DNA of 18,419 nucleotides from Ophiosphaerella korrae (GCA_028456385.1 JALNQF010000640.1:1-18419), one strand, 5' to 3'. Positions 1 to 10,101 are shown, counted from the first letter of the stretch. Notes: generated from the sequence alone by a model not told the origin. A program made the numbers and translations.

Positions 1-63
<63 letters not shown>
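1..63. repeat. (TAC)21 trinucleotide microsatellite
   Basis: Twenty-one uninterrupted TAC units run from the first base of the window, so the array may continue to the left. RIP of a CAC/GTG repeat would give exactly this sequence, because each CpA becomes TpA, but the original unit cannot be proved. It lies downstream of the Copia pol remnant (which reads leftward) and could belong to the 3' end of that element or to flanking DNA. Confidence 0.95.
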
Positions 64-68
<5 letters not shown>

Positions 69-873
69 AGAAAAAAAAGTATACTAAGAAGACTCTAGTA
101 CTATAGACGCCCTTACTTTTACTTTTACTCTCTCTCTTTCTTAAAGTTAATATAAGTACTCTCTATATAGAGCCTTATCTCTACTACGCTTATAGTGTAT
201 TAGTAAGCTACTTTAATAAGAGCTATTATAACTCTTTTAAAGAGAAGATTTAGTATTATATACGCTATACTACTAGTAGCTATAGTTATATTCTTATATA
301 AGTTTAATTTAAAAAACTACTCTAGCTCTTTAATTTAATATTAGTTAACTAACTTATATTATAGCCCTAAGATTACTTACTATACTACTATTACTCTTAT
401 TACTACTTAAGCCTATAAGGCTTTAGAGAGAGAGCTTAGAGCTCTTTAAAAAACTTTCTATATACTACTTAGTAAGGTTATAAAAGAGACTCTAAGTCTT
501 TAGACTCTTCTACTACCTTTACTTCTACTTTTACTTTAGCTTATACTTATACCTACGCCTACTACTACTACTACTCTTACTTTTACCTATATTCTTACTA
601 CTACTATACTTACTAAAGCTACTATTATAATAAAGGTAGTTACTACTTTACTAGCTAGGAACGCTTAAGCTAAAGAGGCTTTTACATATTATCTACGTAT
701 AAAAGTACTTCTTAGTAAGTTTATTAATTTTATATTTTAAATAGATACTCTATTTTAAGCTTAGCTCTAAGCTTTAGCTTTATATTTTAGTACTATACTT
801 TAGCGCTCTAATTTAAAGACTTCTTTATATACTCTATACTCTACTTTAGTAATTTTTATAACTTAAGATTAGC
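64..873. other. gene-free stretch downstream of Copia pol (expected 3' UTR/LTR)
   Basis: No frame on either strand stays open or shows a recognisable motif. The plus strand is pyrimidine-rich with short ACT/CTT runs (for example around 485-620). A Copia element reading leftward should place its 3' untranslated region and 3' LTR here. I could not define LTR ends or find a partner copy at the right side of the element, probably because CpA-to-TpA changes have erased TG...CA termini. Confidence 0.5.
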
Positions 874-899
874 TTATATATCTTTAAAGTTAAGGTAAG

Positions 900-1356
900 C
901 TTTAAATCTCTTATATTACTACTCTAAGAAGTACTTAGTTAGGCTATCTACTAGTATCTTACTTATTAGTATATAAGAAACTTAAAATAAGCCTCTAGCG
1001 TACTTTTATCTTAGCTATATATTCTATATATCTACGTAATATAAGTACGTTGTTGCTCTCTTATTTTTACTTATAATAAGTCTAATTATTTACTAATTAT
1101 TATAGAAGATTATCTAAGTAGCTCTTAGGTCTAATATAAGCTCTTAAAAGAGCCTTTTTAGTACTATTACTTCTTTACTTATATACTTAAGTGTAAGTAA
1201 CTTAGCTTTAGTAGTAGAAGTAGTTACTATAGCTTATTTCGCTACTTTCTATATTACTACTCTACTAAAGAGTATTATAATATAGCTATATAATAAGTAG
1301 TACGTTACTAGATTATTAGTAAATAACGTATCTCTATATATAAGTAGCTTAGTACT
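900..1356 (-). other. Copia RNase H remnant and pol C-terminus
   Basis: After the RT, the same frame gives Y-R-D-T-L-F-T-N-N (YSDASWADD-like), then S-R-V-V-I-*-K-V-A-K-* (GGVISWKSKKQ). Next are T-T-S-T-T-K-A-K (VALSTTEAE; both Glu now Lys), L-K-R-L-F, and F-Y-N-N-* (DNQ). It ends with Y-V-D-I-*-N-I-*-L-R (KHIDIxxHFIRE), V-S-Y-I-L (EYIPT) and D-S-L-T-K (DxLTKAL). This is the canonical Copia C-terminal order. The end near 874 is inferred from the usual distance after DxLTK. Confidence 0.85.
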
Positions 1357-1416
1357 TTACTACTTACTATTTTACTACTTACTATCTTACTACTAGCTAT
1401 CTTACTACTTACTATA
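1357..1416. repeat. 15-bp minisatellite, four units, in frame within Copia RT/RNase H
   Basis: Units at 1357-1371, 1372-1386, 1387-1401 and 1402-1416 follow TTACTACTTACTATY, with small changes in the third and fourth. The unit is five codons, so the array keeps the pol frame and would encode a repeated S-K-Q-Q-D/N-like pentapeptide on the minus strand. It sits between the RT C-terminal box (YLKGT) and RNase H, where Copia elements tolerate length variation. Confidence 0.9.
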
Positions 1417-1439
1417 CTAGACTAATAGGTACTAAGTTC

Positions 1440-2439
1440 TATATAAGTAAATAATAACTTAGTTTACTACTTTAAGATACTTTTAGCTTAGATTTATAAG
1501 ATATTAAGAGAGCTTAGTAGCTATAAATATAACGTCTAGTTATACTATTATTACTATATACAAGATAGATCTTACTTACTCTTAGTAGTCCTTAATTTTA
1601 TACTTTAAGGCCTTTCTTTTACTTAGCTATAGCTCTTTTACTAGTAATAGAGTTACTAGAAAGCTTATAAAATTAAACTTTTTTACTATCTTATTAATAT
1701 ACTTATTATAGATAAGCGTAATAGTCTTATCTAGCTAACTCTATTTTACTTATATACTTAGGAACTAGTTTACTAAGCCTTTATCTTCTATATTATATAC
1801 TTATTTAATTCTTTTAATAATTTAGTAAGCTTCTAATTAGTAGATTTTATAATATATTACTAATATATTATTAATATAAAAGAAAAAGAGTATTTTATAC
1901 TTTTTATTATAAAATAAGTATAGCTCTTCTTTTAAGACTATAAGACTAGCTTATTTAAGTATTCTTAAGAGCTCTTTATACTAGAGGAGTAGTAAGTCTT
2001 TAAGGCTATATAGCGCTTAATTAAGCTTAACGTACTTACTAGCTACTTTAAACTTATCTAGGAGCTTATAGATAACTACTAGTTAATAATCTCTATATAC
2101 GTAGAGGAAAGCTCTAATAATATTATACTAAGCTACTTCTAAGTTAAACTTAGCTATAATTGCTATTATAGTTTAAAACGAGCGCGCTACTAATATAGTA
2201 GCGTAAGTTAATTATATTAAATTAATTATTTAGAAGTCTCTACGTACTATAATCTAAGCTTTATACTTAAGAAAGTAGCTATCTTAGTTAAGTTTATATA
2301 TAAAAACCTACTTTAGAGGTAGTAGCTAATTACTTAATTATAAGCGCTCTATCTCTTCCTAGGTACTAGCTACTAGTAGTATATTAATCTCTTTCTAAGC
2401 TACTTATTTAAAGAGCTACCTATATAGGTATATATATAG
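1440..2439 (-). other. Copia reverse transcriptase remnant
   Basis: The pol frame reads L-P-L-K-*-V-F-I-Y-K-L-N-*-D (LPLKWVFxYKxNxD, 2281-2320), then Y-K-A-*-I-I-V-R-R-D-F (YKARxVVRGDFQ), then T-Y-A-T-I-L-V-A-R-S-F (TYAxTLVARSF). K-L-N-*-A-L-Y-S-L-K-D (KLNQALYGLKD) ends near 1996, and F-Y-I-N-N-I-L-V spans 1858-1881. The YVDD box is now Y-I-N-N at 1867-1878, so both metal-binding Asp are Asn. The first catalytic Asp, in the 'YDIVRAFL' block near 2120, is also Asn. Downstream, V-R-S-I-L-Y and I-*-Y-L-Y-R-T match VGSLLYLA and LRYLKGT. This is among the clearest protein identities in the left half of the window. Confidence 0.88.
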
Positions 2440-3360
2440 GTGCTTCTAATTCTATAGTAGTAGTAGTAGCTTATTTTAATATAGAGAAGCTTATAGCTAT
2501 AGCTAAGGCTATAGCTTAAGCTAAGTAGCTACTATAATTATAGTGTTTACTATAGTAAGCTCTATATTTAGGTTATAGTCTATTAGTACTTATAAGAGTA
2601 GCTTATCTAGTATACTACTTTATTTACTCTACTCTAGTTTATATAATAATAAGTAAGCGCTTAAGCTTTTAGTACTATTATCTAGCTTATTATTTTAGAG
2701 TGTTTAGCTTAATTATATTAGTACTAGCTATTACTAGCGTATATACTACTAATAAGCTCTAACTATATTATATAGAGCTATATAAGATATAACTACTTAA
2801 TAAAAGATAGTATCTACTTTATTTAGAGCTATAGAAGCTATACCTACTTAATAAAAAGTAGTTTAATAAGTAGCTATTTAATAAGTTAAACTTTTATCTA
2901 TTAGCTACTCTAAAGCGCTCGCTTCTCTAGTTAATTGTAATTCCTAGAAGCTTTTAGATACTTTACTATATTAATTTCTATAATTAATATTAGTACCTAT
3001 ATACTAAACTCCTCTAGATTTAAGTATTTACTCTAGAGTTTAAAGGCTACTAAGCTTAGGTTACTTTATATAGATTCTATATAGTTTACTAGCTAAGCTT
3101 ACTACTTATATAGGGTTTACTCTTTATTCTACTAAGATAGCTAGCTAGCTAGCCTAGCTTTTAGTATTATATAGAGCTCTACTCCTTAGATTCTACTCTA
3201 AGTACTTACTTTACTAGTAGCTTTTTAGAATTTAAGCTACTTCGTAGAGCTAGTTATATATATTATCTTAGTTTTTTTCTATATTACGCGTTATATCTTT
3301 ATATAATATATTAATAAGTTTTTAAATCTCTAGCTTTAGAAGTTTTTAATAAGCTTTACT
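2440..3360 (-). other. integrase-RT linker of Copia pol, with internal tandem repeat
   Basis: This stretch stays in the pol frame but shows no conserved motif. It would be Gln/Ser/Ala-rich and of low complexity, as Copia linkers between integrase and RT usually are. Just before the RT it reads a W-(K)-H-L-x-I-H/Y-P-x-x-x-x-F-K-x-V-A-W-K-E-like segment (about 2385-2450). This resembles the fungal Copia lead-in to RT, where a Trp, an HP and an F-x-x-A precede the GTWE box. Confidence 0.55.
2773..2874. repeat. 51-bp imperfect tandem duplication, in frame in Copia linker
   Basis: Two adjacent copies (2773-2823 and 2824-2874) share TAGAGCTATA...CTACTTAATAAAA and end in TTTA. The 51-bp period is 17 codons, so the pol frame is preserved. 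On the minus strand both copies read a T-x-F-Y-*-V-x-I-x-x-I-A-L pattern. The duplication therefore arose while the frame was still under constraint, or at least before frame-breaking decay. Confidence 0.7.
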
Positions 3361-4320
3361 CCTTTTATTATAGAAGAGCTACTTATTAAATATTATGTTA
3401 CGCGTTATAATTACTTAATCTAATTCTAGGACCTATATCCTATATATATTAGATACTCTATATCTTACTAGATATCTAATATAGCCCTAAGGGCTTATTT
3501 TAAAGCCTCTCTTATTACGCCTAGCTACTTACTCCTTATTAAGTAGATATACGTAGTAGCTATAGGCGTATACTCTACTCTAATCTAGCTAAAGGTCTAC
3601 TATAGTAGCTCTTACTTACTTAAGCTAATAGTATCTAAAGTACTATCTAAACTAGCTATTAAGTACTATATTAGGAGCTTATATATTATAAGCGTAGCTT
3701 AGGCTTATATTATATAGCTATATAGCTACCTCTACTATCTCTAGCTAGAGCCTTTCTAGTAAGTTAGTACTTATCCTTATCTTAATTACTTTTATTATTA
3801 TTTCTTAACTAGCTCTTTTAGCTCTTCTATTTAGCTTATATATATATACTAAAGTACTCTTAACTATAATCTTTTTTTATTTAGCTTAAATCTAGAAGCG
3901 CGTTTTACTTCTTTATAAGAGCGTTACTACTTTATTATCTTACCTAAGTACGTATATATAAAGCTTATAGTATATTAGTAGTAGCTTTATAAAGCTTTTA
4001 AATACTCTTATTATTTTTTAGAGTATTTTACTTTATAATAAGTAGGTATAGAGCTTATTACTATACTTATACTTAAGTAGTATAGTTTAAACCTCTCTAA
4101 AGTAGCTAGTAGGTATATTAAATAGGTTTTACGCTACTTACTAGTATAGGCGTAGAGCTTTCTCTCTAGGCTACTTTAAGATAACTTACTTAGCGTAAGC
4201 TATTAAGTAATACTTATACTTAATACGCGCTATCCTATTAATATATACGTTTTTTGCGCTTGTTACTAGCGCTTATAGTACTTCTAGTCTAAGATAACTA
4301 GCTTTAGTATACTAAATCTC
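3361..4320 (-). other. Copia integrase remnant (GAG_pre-integrase, core, C-terminus)
   Basis: In the pol frame, E-I-*-Y-T-K-A-S-Y-L (4288-4317) corresponds to the WHxxxGHLG box, where *, Y and Y replace Trp, His and His. It is followed by a C-x2-C pair now read as Y-K-Y-Y (4207-4218). Further on, K-L-N-R-R-A-K-R (3814-3837) matches the QNGxAER motif. The Lys at 3817-3819 replaces the catalytic Glu of the DDE triad. Then come L-L-E-R-L-*-L-E (LPExLWPE, 3721-3780), Y-L-V-R-Y with I-Y-R-I-* (GYLVGY/IYRIW, 3421-3480) and T-R-N-I-I-F (TRDVIF, about 3385-3402). The two catalytic Asp positions could not be pinned down. Confidence 0.8.
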
Positions 4321-4559
4321 TTTTAAGTTACTTCTAAGCGTTATATACTATAAGTTAAGCTATTAATTAACTTAATTACTTTAAGTTAAACTTAAAATAG
4401 TTAGATAAAATATAATAGGCTTATATATAATAAAAGTAAGATTATATTTATATATTAGTATTACTAGTATAATACTCTCTACTAGTATTCTTACTCTTAG
4501 AGTTATATTAAAACCTTAATACTAGGCTCTAGCTTACTATAATTAAGCTTTAGATACTA

Positions 4560-4803
4560 TATTAATATAAAATCCTTTAACTACTACTACTTTATAAAGT
4601 ATAAAATTCTCTATATACTTACTATAAGCTCTATTTAGTGCGTTTTTAAAAACTTAAGTACTTTTACTAAGTATTAGAAACGCTTATATACTTACTTTTA
4701 TATAGCTTATACTTTTTACTTTTATAAAAGAGCTTAGTTCTATAAGACTTATTAAGTTAACTAAGTAGAGAGTAGCTCTATTATTAAGTATAGTACTTTT
4801 AGA
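4560..4803 (-). other. Copia protease domain remnant
   Basis: The minus-strand frame reads S-T-I-L-N-N-R-A-T-L with N-N-R-A at 4774-4785. This fits an ancestral D-(S/N)-G-A-T aspartic protease active site after GAT/GAC-to-AAT/AAC and GGA-to-AGA changes. About 60 residues later a (G/K)GF-x-x-NIVS-like segment (4540-4580) matches the C-terminal half of Copia proteases, where a 'NL(V)S' box precedes the integrase zinc region. The catalytic Asp is replaced by Asn, so the domain is dead. The assignment rests on motif order and on the same frame continuing into the integrase. Confidence 0.65.
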
Positions 4804-6264
4804 GAGTAGGTAAGTATTAAAATCTAGCGTTAAGTAGGCTCTAGGTACTAGCTTAATAAGTTTACCTAAGTTAATAAGTATACCTAAGTTAATAAGTACT
4901 ACGTTTAGCTAGCCTAGGTAGACTAGAGCCTTTAATTTAACTAACTCTAAGCTAGCTTTAACTAGTTCTTATAAGGGACTAGCCTACTTTTAAGTTATAA
5001 AGGTTTTAACTACTATAAAGTGTAGCTTATCTATATAAGCTTATATTTTTACTTTTCTATTATTATCTATTTTAAATAGATTACTAGTAAGCGCTACTTA
5101 TACCTATCTATAATCTTATAGCTTCTAGTAGTAAGCTTAGCTATATAGGTAGTTATATTTTAAGTTAGTACTTAAGCTTAAGCTTAGCTTAGATCCTCTA
5201 AACGTTATAAATACGCTAGCTCCTTAATTAGTAGTTTAGAGCTTATACTCTTATAATAGAGCTAAGTAGATACTACTAATTTACTTTAGCGTAAGTACCT
5301 TTAAGCTAAGGACTAAGCTCTAGATTACTAATTAGCTTATTATCTAAGCCTAGTCTAGAGCTAGCTTTAGTATTAATACTTCTAGGAAATCTTATACTAT
5401 AAGCTTACCTATTACCTCTATAATATTATATATAATTATACGCTAATATAGGCGTAGCTACTTATTATACTAGAGCTCTAGTAATTAGCGTCCTTAGCAA
5501 GCCTTTTATAGATAGGCTTAGTATTAAGCTTAGATAAGATTACTAGCGCTAGTATTAGATAGGGCTAGTAGGCTCTTTAGCGTTTAGACAAGCTCTTATA
5601 ACATAGCTTTATTATTTATAAGTAGAGTTATCTTAGCTATTACTAGATAGCTTAGATTAACTATAGCGTTTACTTAATTGCTTAGAGCTCTAAGGCGTAC
5701 TATTTGCGATACCTAGGTATCTTTTATAGCTTAGTATTTCTCTATTATAAGATTGTAGGTAGCTACTTCTTCTACTATTACTAGGCTCTTTAGTTTAAGT
5801 TAAACTAGTTTGTTAGTATAGATATTAGGGACGTTATTCGCTTCTAGATTAACTAGCTACTAGATACCTAGCTTAAGAGTATTATAATAGAGTTGTATAA
5901 ACTATACTAGCTATTATAAGTACTTATTAAGTAGAGTAGTACCTTTATTAAGTAGAGTAATCTTGCTATAAGATATTATAAGCGTTTAAGTAATAGATAA
6001 GATAAGATAGAATAGGATAAGAGTATACTAAGCTTATAATCTCTTACTATAGTGTATAAAATAGAACTATTAAGTAATTTTTAGCGCTTAGCTTATAACT
6101 ATTACAAGATATAAGCTTAGGAATAAGTAGGAGATAATTATTAATTAAAGAGCTATCTAAGCTAAGCTACTTATATATAGTAGAGTAGCTTAAATAGCTT
6201 ATATAGCTTACTTACTACTATAGGCTTACTTAAATTATATAGAGCGAAGCTCTAACTTATAATT
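4804..6264 (-). other. presumed Copia gag/5' region, not readable
   Basis: A Copia element should carry gag upstream of the protease, that is to the right of 4803 on this strand. The pol frame continues with scattered stops, but no gag landmark is secure. A Tyr-rich segment at 5110-5160 could be a ruined Cys/His zinc knuckle, but its spacing does not fit C-x2-C-x4-H-x4-C. From about 5460 to 6100, TpG and CpA are noticeably more frequent than in the surroundings, so this part may have a different history. No LTR or primer-binding site was found. Confidence 0.3.
4863..4898. repeat. perfect 18-bp direct tandem repeat
   Basis: TACCTAAGTTAATAAGTA occurs twice back to back (4863-4880 and 4881-4898). 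Eighteen bases is six codons, so the duplication would not disturb a reading frame. It lies just upstream of the Copia protease remnant on the minus strand, probably in the gag-protease spacer. Confidence 0.95.
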
Positions 6265-6541
6265 CTAGATACTAAAATAACTTATAGTTAAGTTGTAATA
6301 TAACTAGTAGTTAAAGCTTATAACTTTACCTAAACTATTCTTATAAGTTAATAATACTAGATATTTAAATAACTTATAGTTAAGTTCTTATATAACTAGA
6401 AGTTAAAATCTTATAACTTTACTTAAAATATTTATTTACGTTAATAATACTAGATACTTAAATAACTTATAGTTAAGTACTAATATAACTAGAAGTTAAA
6501 AACTAATAATTTTACTTAAAATATCTTTATAAGTTAATAAG
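6265..6541. repeat. three tandem copies of a ~92-bp unit
   Basis: Units start at 6265, 6357 and 6450, each with CTAGATA(C/T)T. They share AATAACTTATAGTTAAG, ATATAACTAGNAGTTAAA, TTTACYTAAA and GTTAATAA. The differences are mostly single substitutions and a 1-bp length change. The units do not match the chromovirus LTR. They could be subrepeats of an LTR or of an untranslated region belonging to the Copia element or to the unidentified element on the right. No coding content is seen. Confidence 0.9.
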
Positions 6542-6935
6542 ATATAAATAAAATCTAGTTACTCTTATAGTTACTTACTAGCTAATATCTAGTTATATAT
6601 ATATATAATAAGTTTATATTAATATAAGAAAACTATTTCTTATATATATTTTATATAAGCTTACTTCTTTTAAGTAAAGTAGTTACTATTATAAAAATAC
6701 TATATTCTATAAATATACTAGACTTAGTATATATATAAGTAACTAATTACTATATATATAGTCTCTATCTTTAATAATACTATATATATCTAACTTATTT
6801 TTTACTTCTTTAATTTACTAAGTAAGTAACTAACTAGGAGTTAACTTAAGAAAGATATTAGTATATAAAAAAGTACTATAGATTAAAAACCTACTTATTA
6901 AATAAAAATAAGAGGCTATTACTATAATACTAATT
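6542..6935. other. AT-rich stretch without a recognisable feature
   Basis: TATATA-rich DNA with poly-A/T runs and almost no CpA or TpG. I see no open frame, repeat unit or RNA gene that can be supported. Confidence 0.6.
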
Positions 6936-7517
6936 AAACTATTCTAAGAATAGAAACTTAGCTAGTACTATATACTTCTTAATAAATATAAAAAATAAAA
7001 ACTTAATTTAGTTTACTATAGCTATAATATATTAGTTATACTCTACTAGTATTTTAATCTACTATCTAACCTATTCTTATATAAGCTTTTTAAACTAAGT
7101 ATTTACTTCTAAACTCTTAAGTAATAAACTTAATACCTTAATAGTTCTAAAGCGACGCTTAATAATATTCTACTTTTTTCTTTAATTTAGTAATAATCTA
7201 AACTCTTTATATAAGTTAATATAATCTTTTTTATTTAGAATATAGCTATTATCTAATATATATACTATATAAAATAAGTAGTTGTTTATAATAGAACTAT
7301 ACTATACTCTTTTTATACTTATACTTTTATTTATCTTATAGATTTCTAGTTTAAGCTTTATAAACTCTTTATATAGTATATCTAACTTCTACTACTATTA
7401 GATTTTTTTTATAAAGCTTTTAATTTATCTCTTTTATATATTAACTAATATATATTTAAAAGTTTCTTACTATAATATAGTAAGACCTATAGTATTAAGT
7501 TTATCTCTATTTATATA
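6936..7517 (-). pseudogene. unidentified decayed coding frame (minus strand)
   Basis: One minus-strand frame (codon low coordinate = 0 mod 3) is unusually poor in stops for DNA this TA-rich. From about 7390 down to 7190 it runs roughly 68 codons with one TAG, and all other interruptions are TAA/TAG that RIP could have made from Gln, Trp or Arg codons. The conceptual product is Lys/Leu/Ile/Tyr-rich, with segments such as L-Y-K-E-F-I-K-L-K-L-E-I-Y-K-I and K-R-R-F-R-T-I-K-V-L-S-L-L-L-K-S-L-E-V. I recognise no family. It may be part of another transposable element, since RIP targets duplicated DNA, but that is inference. A frame selected by chance is possible. Confidence 0.35.
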
Positions 7518-8280
7518 CTAAGATAGTCTAATCTAAGTACTTATTAATTTACTAAGTTATCTTTAAGTAGTATATACCTATATAGCTAATATATTATAAG
7601 CTAAGATAACTTATTAAAATTATTTCTTAGATTTATAATACTAGCGTTACTACTTAGTAATAATTACCTTCTAGTCTTTAAATATTTATCTTAAACTAAC
7701 TACTTCTATATTTAAGATTATTTAAGTAACTATATTTATTCTTATACGTAAAATACGCTTTATAAATTTCTTATACTATTATTACTTATTTATAAGTATA
7801 ACTAGAGTCTTTACTACTACTATATCTTATATATTAGTTATAGTTTATATAAGAGCTAAGTTTATCTTCTTAACTAAAGCTTTTTTACTTCTTATTTAGT
7901 TTTCTTTTTTAGAGATTATTTTCTTTTTTTACTAAGAGTATATATAATATTAAGGTTACTTATTATTAATTTAATTCGAGAAGAAAACTACTTGTTATAC
8001 TTAAGATATATAGTATTACTCTTTTCTAGAGTACACTATTCTAGTATAAGATTATTATAGATATACTAGATTTACTAGACTAGTTTTCTATAGTTTATAT
8101 TTCTATAAATTTATACTAGGGCTTAGTAAAAAATTTATATAAAAAAGCTTTATATAAAGTTAAATATATCTTAAATAGTACTATAGATTACTAAGTTAAA
8201 ATTTAATAATATATTAGTAATAGCTAGTATAGTAATAGCTTATATATTATTATTAAAGATATTAGAAAAAGGAAATAAAA
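7518..8280. other. AT-rich stretch, low-complexity, no assignable gene
   Basis: Minus-strand frame 1 mod 3 between about 7560 and 7920 gives a Ser/Lys/Tyr/Asn-rich product with moderate stops (for example R-Y-S-S-S-K-D-S-S near 7800-7830). It could be an N-terminal low-complexity part of the frame to its left, but the frame differs and no motif is visible. The rest is TA-rich with short poly-T runs. Confidence 0.4.
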
Positions 8281-8960
8281 TAATTATTAGATTATTAATA
8301 GTAAATATATAAGTAATAAATAAGTAATAATACTAGAGAAGATAATAGAGAGTGTATTATATTTAGAGTATTATAGTTAGAGTTAATTTCTTATTACTAC
8401 TTAGTAAAATAATTTATAAACTAAATATTATCTAACCTAAAGTAAACTAGATTTAGACCTACTTTTAAACTTAAAATATAGAGGTACTTATAAAAATTCT
8501 ATACTACTTTACTTAATACTTAAGTTTTTAGTATTATACCTATTATTAAAGATATTACTAGTTATATCTTTATTAAACTTTAGCTAAGCTATAAGGTAGA
8601 AATCTATAAATACTACTAGTATACTTTCTAACTAGCTAAAGTTATATAGTACTTTACTTCTAAATATATAGACTATACTACTTAGAAAGAGTAAGAAGCT
8701 CTTTAAGATAATATTTATACTTAAATAGTTAATTTATATAAAAATATTAATAAAATCTTAATTTTAACTAAACTATATTTATCTATAAATAGCTTAAGAA
8801 TATACTTAATTATATTATAGTATAATCTATATATCTATATTATAATAGGTAAAAGTAGAGTAGATAATATAAAAGTATACCTTAGAGGGTATAGAATCTT
8901 AGTACTCTAAAATAAATAGTAAGCTAAGAGGGCTATATAGTAGAGTACTTATTAGACTTC
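8281..8960 (+). pseudogene. unidentified decayed coding frame (plus strand)
   Basis: Plus-strand frame 1 shows long stop-free runs. About 36 codons lie between 8725 and 8817, and about 27 between 8821 and 8910 (ending with S-R-V-D-N-I-K-V-Y-L-R-G-Y-R-I-L-V-L). They are separated only by TAA/TAG of the kind RIP produces from CAA, CAG or TGG. Upstream are similar runs, for example F-S-I-I-P-I-I-K-D-I-T-S-Y-I-F-I-K-L (8524-8580). The Gln/Lys/Ile-rich product matches nothing I know. It may belong to the same unknown element as the minus-strand frame at 6936-7517, which points the other way. Start and end are not defined, and coding origin is only probable. Confidence 0.35.
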
Positions 8961-10074
8961 TATTACTAGTTAAGAGTTTTTTTAAAATAAGCTAGTATCT
9001 TAACTTATACTATAAAATATATTAAAGTATATAACTTAAGTAAACTACTTTCTATATAAGCATTCTAGTAATATAATATAGATATTCTAATTAATCTAGT
9101 ATAACTTATAGAAAGTAGTACTTAGAATAAAACTTCTTTACTTTTTACTACTACTATTAGCTTATTAGAAGCTTAGCTAAAAGATATAAAGACTACTATT
9201 ATAGTCTAAGAGTTATTAGTAAATATAATAGTTTTACTTACTTTAAACTACTAAACAAATCTATATTTTAAATATATATAACTTTAGTAATATTTAAATA
9301 TATTAGAAAAGAGCTAGGCTTATAAATATATTATACTAACTTTCTCTCTAGTACTATAGTATCTAAAGGATTCTATAAAATATATAATATTAGTATATTA
9401 ATATATAAAAGCGCGTATACTATACTATACTTATATCTAAGTTATATAAGAATACTTTTAAAACGTACTAGTATTTCTTTTTATCTTATATCTTAGATTT
9501 AATAATAAGTATAGTAATATAATAGTATAGATTTTTATTTTATTCTACTAAGTTCTATCTTAATAACTACTATATCCTACTACTCTTTATATATTAAAGT
9601 AGTAACTTAGTATATAAGCTATAAATAAAGTATATATTCCTAGCTTAGATATATTCTTAGTAGTAGATACTTAGTATAACAAAACTTAAATAACGCTATT
9701 TTAAAAGTAAAACTATAAATTCTAGCTATTATTAATTAAATAAATAAGTCTAAACTATAACTTTAACTTTAGTCTTATTATAGCACTAGTATATATTACT
9801 ATTAATATAAATTCTAACTAATTCTAAGAAGTATATAACTTTATAATAAACTACTTAGTAGTTAAAAAATATACGTATATAGCTATATACTATAAATTCT
9901 ATAGTAATAGTAACTAGGATAAGTTTAGTAAAAAAGATAGTTAAGAATAAAACTATTTTATCTTTTATAAGCTAAGTATAAATCTAACTAAAGCTTATAG
10001 TTTTATTATATAATAAGATAAAACTAAAGTAAAGTATATAGTAGATATAGAGTTAGCTTATACTAAAAATATAG
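8961..10074. other. AT-rich stretch left of chromovirus copy A
   Basis: Very TA-rich with almost no CpA or TpG. A plus-strand frame around 9140-9400 is again relatively stop-poor and Leu/Ile/Thr-rich (for example L-L-E-A-*-L-K-D-I-K-T-T-I-I-V). It is out of register with the frame ending near 8960, and no motif is visible. No repeats, RNA genes or regulatory sites could be supported. Confidence 0.4.
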
Positions 10075-10101
10075 TGTAATAGGTGTACTAAGGTTAACTT
10101 C

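Larger units (their letters stand above)
874..4803 (-). pseudogene. Ty1/Copia retrotransposon pol (PR-INT-RT-RH), RIP-inactivated
   Basis: Reading the minus strand in one frame (codon low coordinate = 1 mod 3) gives, in order: an aspartic protease remnant near 4783; a GAG-pre-integrase block with a WHxxxGHLGPE-like motif (4288-4317); the integrase core; a GYLVGY...RDVIF-like integrase C-terminus (3385-3480); RT with YGLK and Y-V-D-D-like motifs; and RNase H ending near 874. The PR-INT-RT-RH order and these motifs are specific to Ty1/Copia, and the GYLVGY, RDVIF and LPLKWVFxYK wording is typical of fungal members. The frame stays in register over about 1,310 codons, yet it is broken by many TAA/TAG codons at Gln/Trp/Arg positions and has lost most catalytic acids. 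It cannot make a protein. The true N-terminus, gag junction and stop are uncertain because RIP destroys ATG and creates stops. Confidence 0.88.

Noticed and set aside
64..873. 3' LTR of the Copia element
   Set aside because: Expected from element structure, but no matching copy to the right of the protease/gag region and no TG...CA ends could be identified.
3730..4110. A minus-strand reading, one base out of the pol frame, that resembled the C-terminus of a pogo/Fot1 DDE transposase
   Set aside because: The adjacent frame gives the much stronger Copia integrase series (QNGxAER, LPExLWPE, GYLVGY, RDVIF) in register with the RT. The transposase resemblance was a chance effect of Lys/Gln-rich RIPed sequence.
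6542..10074. Functional host genes
   Set aside because: No ATG-initiated frame of useful length, no intron-compatible gene model and near-saturating CpA depletion; only decayed frames remain.
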